DNA from: Labia minor
Taxonomy: Eukaryota; Arthropoda; Insecta; Dermaptera; Spongiphoridae
Length of the DNA: 64,000 nt
Direction of reading: 5' to 3'
Assembly (NCBI GenBank): GCA_963082975.1
Contig: OY720347.1
Location: forward strand, 11,142,225 to 11,206,224
Shown here in pieces: positions 57,086 to 64,000 of this stretch. The notes under the pieces are model-generated. The model was not told where the DNA came from and searched no databases. It saw nothing but the letters and a program-made list of their open reading frames with translations. Numbering within the stretch: position 1 is the stretch's first letter; every line of letters begins with the position of its first letter. Position numbers and translations under genes: made by a program.

Positions 57086-58919
57086 CTAAAATAACAAAAT
57101 AAAATATCTACAAATATTAATTCTAATCATCCGTTATTGATTCTAATTTAATTTTACATTCAATGCATTAATTCCGACTTTTCTTTTAAAAGTTTTGCAT
57201 TGATTTTATAAACTTTTTCTTAAAATAATTAATATTTGTTTCAGATTACAAGAGACAATATTTAAAAAAAAATATAATAGTGAAATATACCCTTTATTTT
57301 CATTTTTTTATACTTAAGGTGGAGCTTAGCATTTTATCTTTGTACCAATTTTGGAATACGCCCTTAATACATATTATTTTTTATGGTATGGTACATTCCA
57401 CTCGCCCTATTTTTAGTAGAATGAACTTTAGAATATGATACTGCCAATCGACAGTCATCGATGTGAGGTGTTAAAAGGATAATAATTATTATTATATAAT
57501 TCCAACCTTTCCAGCTGTCAAAAAAGGTTGGCTAATTCCATAAACTAGACCATATGACCATATCCTTTATCAAAAAATTTTTTATACAACGCGATAATAC
57601 AGAAATTATTATTATTATTATTATTATTGTAAGGCATTTTTTTTGTACCATTGATGAATAAAGTTAAGCATCTCTTCATAAAATGGTTAGATAAATATTG
57701 TGGAAAATTTGGATTAGATTGATAAATTCTTTGAAATTATATCCTCTACATATCATTTCAGATATAACAGGTACTTATATTGGTGTAGATTATTTTTATG
57801 CAAATTAAGCAATAATTATATTAATCAAATGGCTTATATAACATAAAATTATTTAGTGTTATTCAAATTTGCTTGCCATATTACTGAAATGTTCAAAAGG
57901 GACGGCAGCGCCGTGGATATTCAAAGCACAATTATCCATTTTTGGCGGCTCTTTAAAAACAGTTTAAAAAGTGATTTAGAGGGTGTATTCTCAATGCTTT
58001 GAATAAATGATTTCTGACAAACCTGGACAAACCTAAACCAGGAATATTAATAAATGACACAAACATATACATTTAAATATTTTAGTTTTTATATGTTAAT
58101 ATTAATAAGTTAATTAAGAAGAAACATTTTGAATGAGAAATTAAAATTTGAACAATATATATACTTTTACTTTATTGGCTAGGAAAGTTTTTAGAAAGTA
58201 TCTTAAATATTCTTTTACATAAAATTTAGCTGCACGTCTATTTATATTTAGATTAGTAATCATTTATTTATTTGGATGCAAATTAATACTCTTAGTGAGA
58301 ATAGTGGCTTGCTTAAAATGACTAAGACTAATAAGATATATTTTAGATAAATTTTATAATAGGTGAAAAAATAACTAAAAGTAATAAAAACAAAAATTAG
58401 ATAAATTTTTGAGTAACCAAAATTGTCCAATTCATTATTCATTAGACAATTTGTTTTGTTTTTTTTTTGAAAGCCAGATATTCTAAAAGATAGTCGATAG
58501 ATTTATGTCCCAAATTAAGAAACTAGAATCGAAGAACTATCAAATGGTAATAAATCTGTTGCTAACAGCGAGTGCCATGAAATATTTAGGATAATTTTTG
58601 ACTGGAAAAATTTTATCCAGATTTTTAACTTTCTAAATGTTATTTTATTGAATATTTTATTTTCCGTACAAGACAGTTTGTGTAAATTGGGGCCTTGTTT
58701 TGACAAAATTTTTCCTTCAGTCTCAACTGCATCCTTCTCATTAATAATATTATCTCTGCATATTTTCTATTTATGTGCATTATATCTCAATAAAGTAATA
58801 AAAAATATTAAGGAATTTTATTATCACTACACTAAAAAATTTGTATATTTTTGCTTATATTGATTAATGTCCTTTACATCATCAGAGTATAAGTACTGAA
58901 AGAGAAAATTCTTCAGTAC
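57086..58919. other. intergenic or 5' intron, no gene seen
   Basis: AT-rich with a short ATT microsatellite near 57610. Nothing coding is recognised. Confidence 0.45.
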
Positions 58920-59117
58920 CTGCTCTCCAGACAAGTCGGAAGCAATACCTCTAATGTAAGAAGCAAAGGGAGATTCAGGTTCTGCAGAATTAATTGCGGG
59001 TATCACTAGATAATTTTAGTTTTAGGTTTAATTTCAATATTTGTAGAAGAATACAAACCTTTCTTGCTCCTACCACAGGTAACCTCGTTTACTGAAGCGA
59101 GTGCATCAATAAAAGCT
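58920..59117 (-). pseudogene. two in-phase exon-like blocks, unrecognised protein
   Basis: On the minus strand, 59059-59117 (acceptor TTTCTAG, donor GTTTGT) and 58920-59005 (acceptor TTATCTAG, donor GTACTG) are both open and join in phase to read FIDALASVNEVTCGRSKK followed by VIPAINSAEPESPFASYI and RGIASDLSGEQ. The composition looks protein-like, perhaps with a faint BESS-motif flavour in the second part, but I do not recognise it. The outer exons were not found, so it may be a gene fragment or pseudogene. Confidence 0.3.
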
Positions 59118-59419
59118 CTAGAAAGAGTAAACGAAATTAAAATTTGTTGCATAAAATATTGTATAAGCGGAGATTAAAATCTTAATTTATTTCTCATAAT
59201 TATACAGATTTCAAAACAATGTCTCTTTTAAGGGCAGAGTCCAGACATAAGCAGACTGTAAATAGGAAATATTGGATTTAATATTAAACAACCCAGCATG
59301 TAACTTAACTAATTCATTAGTGAAGAGGTAAATTTAATAAATCAGGAGATTCCTCGTCAATGCCAATATCAGGCAGAACTTTTCTCTTTTTTCCGTCATT
59401 ATACATACCTGAGACGCTT

Positions 59420-59580
59420 GAGTCAGGATCTTAATAGATATATGAAGTTGCTTAAGTCGGTAGCATCTTCTCTACAGGTCGAGAGTATAAGTAGATCTTT
59501 CACTGACACACATCCCAGGTTGTGGAATACCCTCCCGATCCAATAATTTTGTGAGCGAATGTTTCTGTGGTTATTGATTG
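59420..59580 (+). repeat. possible LINE ORF2 C-terminal remnant
   Basis: The plus strand reads SVASSLQVESISRSFTDTHP, then RLWNTLPIQ and a stop. The SRSF...RLWNxLP pattern is typical of the extreme end of several non-LTR retrotransposon ORFs. Confidence 0.4.
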
Positions 59581-60533
59581 ACGGATAGTGACTAATGATT
59601 TTATTTTCGACTTTTTTTTTTTGATTATTCGTGTAAATTAAAAAGGGCAAGTCGTATTTTAAATGATATATGTTATCTAGGAGGTAATTATTTTATATAT
59701 AGATGTTATAAAATTAAAATTTATTTTGTTTTGCATAGTAATATTTATTAAATTAATTTTTTTGACAATAATGATTGATAAATGGATAAAATTTAAAAAA
59801 GTAAAGTTTTTAAAAATTTGTTATATTATCCATTAAATACCCCAAAACTGCATTAAAAAATATAACAGCAGGGATACATGTTAATAAATAATTTATAAAA
59901 TAGCGAATTAAAGTACTTATATGTAATATATTTGATAAAAAAAAATGATAGTATAAAAACATATAAATTTTTAATGTTTATTAGAAAGATATGATGAAAG
60001 CTAATGAACATTTCATTTTAAACTCTAAAAGCGTCGTTAATACACTTTATATAGAATTGATGTTTGTCATAATATAATTTTTATACTAACATGATGAAAA
60101 ACTAAAATGATGAAAAAGTTTAAATTTAAAAAGAGGATTTACGAAACAATAAAAACCATATTTAAAATACTATTAAATACTCGATACCGAAAAAAGATTT
60201 TTATAAATTATACGTTCCATTCCCATGAAATAGAGAGGTCATTCTAGTCTTGCATCACAACAGTAAATAAATATTGGATGTATAATTATAAATAAAAATT
60301 GTATTTTTTTGTGAATAAAAATTATAATATATGAAATAATATTAAAGTATATATATATATATAATATATATATTTATTTATATGCCAAAACTAGAAGATA
60401 TGACTTAGTTATTTTTTAATACAAATGTACTATACTATATGGATATACACTCAAATATTATAGTCCATACTCTTTTTCTCATATATGAAAAAATAAATGG
60501 GAAAGAAAAGACAAAGAATGTTTAAAATTAATA
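59581..60533. other. AT-rich intergenic DNA and 3' untranslated region of the PHD gene
   Basis: No coding sequence seen. A possible AATAAA on the minus strand lies near 60372-60377. Confidence 0.45.
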
Positions 60534-63500
60534 TTAATGATCAGATTCAACCTCCTAAAAGAATAAAAAACACATATTAATTAAAAATTGTTATCATAAA
60601 ACATGTTCATTAATAAATAATGATAACAAAAATTTAAACTTACCGTGGGATCACAATCAGCACAATGCCATGAATATCCTCGCCTTTTAGGAGATTTTTT
60701 TACTGGAGGATCAAGACAAGTAAAATGATAGCATTTCATGCATTCATCACATCTAAAATAAAAGAAATATATAGATATTTAAGAAAAGTTGAAAATATTA
60801 ACTATAAAAAATTTTAAAAAGTAAGAAGTAAAATATTTTATTTAAGAATTTTTAAACCATTTTTACCTGACAAGATTTTGATTTGAACCTGGTCCCTCAC
60901 ACACATCACATTTTGTCATTTGATCAACTTCTTTTGTCTTCTTTGTTGTATTACTTGATCTTCTATTATTTACACTTATAATAGAAATCTCTTCATCATT
61001 ATTAGTTGGAAAATGGTAATTAATATCATTATAAGATTGTATGGCCGGTTCAGATAATAAATGCACTTGATGTGTTGGTATCTCAGGTGATATAGTCATT
61101 GGTCTGATTGTTTCTGTTGTTGAACTAGCAACAAACATTTGTGGACCACTATGACTAGGGTCCTCTCCATTTGGAGGTAAAATTGGTTTAATCTATGAAT
61201 AAAATAGTTTAATTACATATAATATATCTAAACATTGAAGTTGGTAAAATTTTATATATCTTCGAAGAAATTAACGTTAAAAGAATAATTTGCTTAGAAT
61301 AAATGAAAAATAACTTTTAAGGTCATTTTTTTTAAGTCAATTGACTAAGGGCGGAATTAAATCTACTCTTGTTGATAACAATTTTAAAATAAATAAGATA
61401 AGTTAAACATTGCAAATCAATTCTTAAGAATTTGAAATAGAGTTAATTAAATATTTTATTAACCTTAATTTTAATTCTAGGGGTATCCTTGGGATTTTCT
61501 AAGTCCTGATTTTTCCTTTTACGTTTTCGTTTATGTTCTTTCATTGGACTCGAATCTGGGCTATATCTATGATGTTTTTCACGTCTTCGTTTTTTACCAG
61601 ATCTTCCAATAAATATAGGTTGATCAGATATTGTTGGAATTGTAGTTGTCATTTCAGATGGATTTGGAATTAATGGCTTAATTATAACCTACAATAATTA
61701 AAAATTATTTTATCTTATACTATTTTAATGTAGAGAAAATAGTTGTAATAATAAAATATATAGTAAATATTAAACAAAAAAATAAATGTCAAAAAATAAT
61801 TATTTTTACCTTGGGAGTAGTTCTTTGAGTAGGAACAATTGTTGGTTCTTCTTCCTTAATAACTTCTGGTATTATAATTTCAGGTAAAATTTCTATATTT
61901 TCAGATGGAGAGGGAGGAATTTGATCTAATATACCAAATCCATCTTTGGCGTGACGAAGACGACGTGGTGCCTCTGGATCTAGACATTCAACTTCAGAAC
62001 CTGAAGATTCTTTATCGCATTCAGAACATTGCCTAAAAAATTTAAAAAAATATTATCATATGAAACCTTGATAAAAAGTCTTTGTTTTAAAGTATAGAAA
62101 ATATTTATATTCAGTGGATAATGAAAAAATTATTACAGTGAAATTAAATTAGGATGGGAACATATTAATTATTATTACTCTTTAAATAAAGAAAATTTCA
62201 AAAATATTAAGAAATATTTTTACTTACCATCCCATAAGTTTTGTTTTTTTAGGCATCCTAGTAAGTGGTGGATTTAGACATCCTAAATGATAATGAAGGT
62301 GACATGTATCACATTTAGCTAACAAATGTTGATCTTCTGTTCTTTTGCAAATGCCACATTCAAGAAGTAATTGATGTGCCTCAGAATCACGAGGAACTTG
62401 GAATGAAACAGCTGTAGGTTGAAGAATTTGTGGAGGTTTGCATATTTCATCGATCGATTCAAGTGTTTTATTTGGACAAACGTTAAGGATTGCACTATGA
62501 TATTTATGAACTATTTGACGAAGTGTAACATTTTTACGATTTTCTTCTGTATTTTTTCCAAGAAGCTAGAAGATGAGATGGAAAAAGTTTATAAAAATAT
62601 CATTAACCATTAACTAATAATATTTTAAAAAAGTTCAGTAGGTAAATATTTTTGAAAAGATTTAAAATAAATAATACATATTTTCATTATATATTTAATT
62701 TCTTACATCATCATAACTTAATCGTAATGCTTGTTGTTCTTCTTGTAATTTTTTATATATATCTAATAATTCTTCTAATTTTTCTTTCATTGTAATTAAT
62801 CTATTATTTCTGTCGAGGTAATATCCAATAAATTCCACACTAAAAAATTGATTTATATATTAATATTAAAAATGAAAAAAAACTTTTGGTGTTTATGAAT
62901 AGAAAGTAACATTTTTTCTTTTAACATTTAGCTAACATTATTATTATTTTATTATAATTTGAGAAATTCATACCTGAATGCAGACGGAATATGCCACTTT
63001 TTTCTGATATCTACAAGAGAAGCTATATGAGCTTCTTGAATCTCCAAAGCCTGAGTATCGATCCCCATTACCTCTGCTTTATGTAGAAGTAAATGGCATG
63101 CAGAAGCTGATGTAGTTAATAAACGAGGCATTTTTTGAGTGGGAACTGTAAAAATTATAAATTATTATTATTAATATATAGTCTTAAGAGTTTAAATAAT
63201 AGTGTATCCACTCACCCCATGGAGGTTTACGAGAAGTTTTATTAATTAGATATTTATTACGATATTTTGCTAATTTTCGTTGATTGCGTAGTTGATCTTG
63301 TGTTAAAGTTCCTTCAGATGAATGTAAACTATTACGTTCGGCAATTCTTAATTCTGTGGCATATTTTAAAACAAGCCAATTACGCCGCCGTCGTCTAATT
63401 TTAAAATAAATAAATTGAAATTATATACAATTTTAATAATAATATGATTAGAAAATGTTTAGAGATTCTTACTTAACAAGGGCTTTATCAGAATGCATTT

Positions 63501-64000
63501 TACAGTGTGCATAATAAGGATCAGCTTGATCTACCTCTTCTGAATTGGCTTCCGAAAGAAAACCTTCTCTTTGGGCACTGAAAAAAATATTATTATAAAA
63601 AATTATACTAATATATAGAATAATTATATAACTATCTATATATCTTAAACATGTAATTTTTAGGGATTGACAGAAAGTGTGTTTGGTTTAAGAGAGTTGT
63701 TATATAACAGAAATATATTTAAAAGGAAAATAATATTTTTGGATACACATATAACAAATATGCATCTTACATTAATAAAATTATTCTTTAATTAAAATTA
63801 AACCAGCAAAGTGAAAAATTTAAAAAAACATTTATTTATTAGTGAAATGGTTTATTATCAAAATTGATGGATGAAACTTTTATTGTTGTTTTAAATTTGT
63901 ACAAATTGAGAATAAAATTTCTTACCAAGTTACATGAAAAAAAGTTTTACACATTCCCGCATCACAACCTATACAAACACCAGTCCGTGCAAAACGTTGT
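60534..64000 (-). CDS. PHF14: PHF14-like PHD finger protein, 3' eleven coding exons (5' end outside window)
   Basis: A nuclear histone-reading protein with several PHD fingers. Coding exons in order: 63926-64000 (cut by the window), 63473-63577, 63216-63394, 62974-63145, 62707-62839, 62228-62565, 61810-62032, 61464-61688, 60867-61192, 60644-60752, 60534-60554. All have GT-AG borders and consistent phases, giving ~635 aa. The first part, FARTGVCIGCDAGMC...FFHVTCAQREG...CKMHSD, is the extended PHD zinc module. A coiled-coil-like region follows (MKEKLEELLDIYKKLQEEQQ). A canonical PHD finger starts CGICKRTEDQHLLAKCDTC and ends WQCSEC. A charged linker with KRRREKHHR and KRKRKRKN basic clusters leads to the last PHD finger, CDVCEGPGSNQNLVRCDEC to WHCADCDPT, ending EVESDH. 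Order and motifs match PHF14. Confidence 0.93.

Noticed and set aside
59423-59650. Minus-strand 75-codon protein
   Set aside because: The opposite strand reads as a LINE ORF terminus (SRSFTDTHPRLWNTLP), so this frame is likely antisense noise.

Overview
The window is AT-rich nuclear DNA with spliced genes and arthropod-type mobile elements (mariner, hAT, Penelope, Ty3-like LTR, BEL/Pao). The Penelope repeat also carries an arthropod-style TCAGT initiator promoter. The best reading is an insect chromosome. The order is not proven; a hymenopteran or hemipteran would both fit. There is no bacterial operon, CRISPR array or phage module.

Only three host genes are well supported. (1) Positions 32156-34241 (+) hold a two-exon, proline/glutamine/asparagine-rich secreted protein whose first exon I could not place. 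(2) Positions 44665-56867 (-) hold a complete eight-exon cytosolic NAD-dependent glycerol-3-phosphate dehydrogenase of 350 aa; its introns are full of transposon relics. (3) Positions 60534-64000 (-) hold the 3' eleven coding exons of a PHF14-type multi-PHD-finger chromatin protein, running off the right edge. Two in-phase exon-like blocks at 58920-59117 (-) and two weaker ones near 2087-2416 (-) may belong to unrecognised genes.

The left 31 kb is essentially a transposon landscape. It holds a mariner relic (425-1446), an intact Penelope-like element (3332-6443) inserted in an older repeat, a young LTR element coding only gag-protease plus a long charged tail (6979-10404), two more mariner relics, a perfect 174-bp inverted repeat (11814-12286), and two families of ~600-bp interspersed elements with subterminal inverted repeats and internal microsatellites. 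Further right are LINE 3' ends with GATA tails, a BEL/Pao fragment, tRNA-derived SINEs, at least five hAT-type MITEs with 8-bp target duplications, and two palindromic (fold-back) mariners.

The most unusual observations are: a hAT MITE that moved as a composite unit carrying 179 bp of flanking DNA also found elsewhere in this window; a gag-protease-only LTR element with a lysine/glutamate-rich extension where reverse transcriptase should be; a Penelope terminal repeat with TATA, initiator, MTE-like and DPE elements all at canonical spacing; the perfect 174-bp hairpin; and a glycerol-3-phosphate dehydrogenase stop codon embedded in a splice donor, with a candidate alternative last exon 3.1 kb away.
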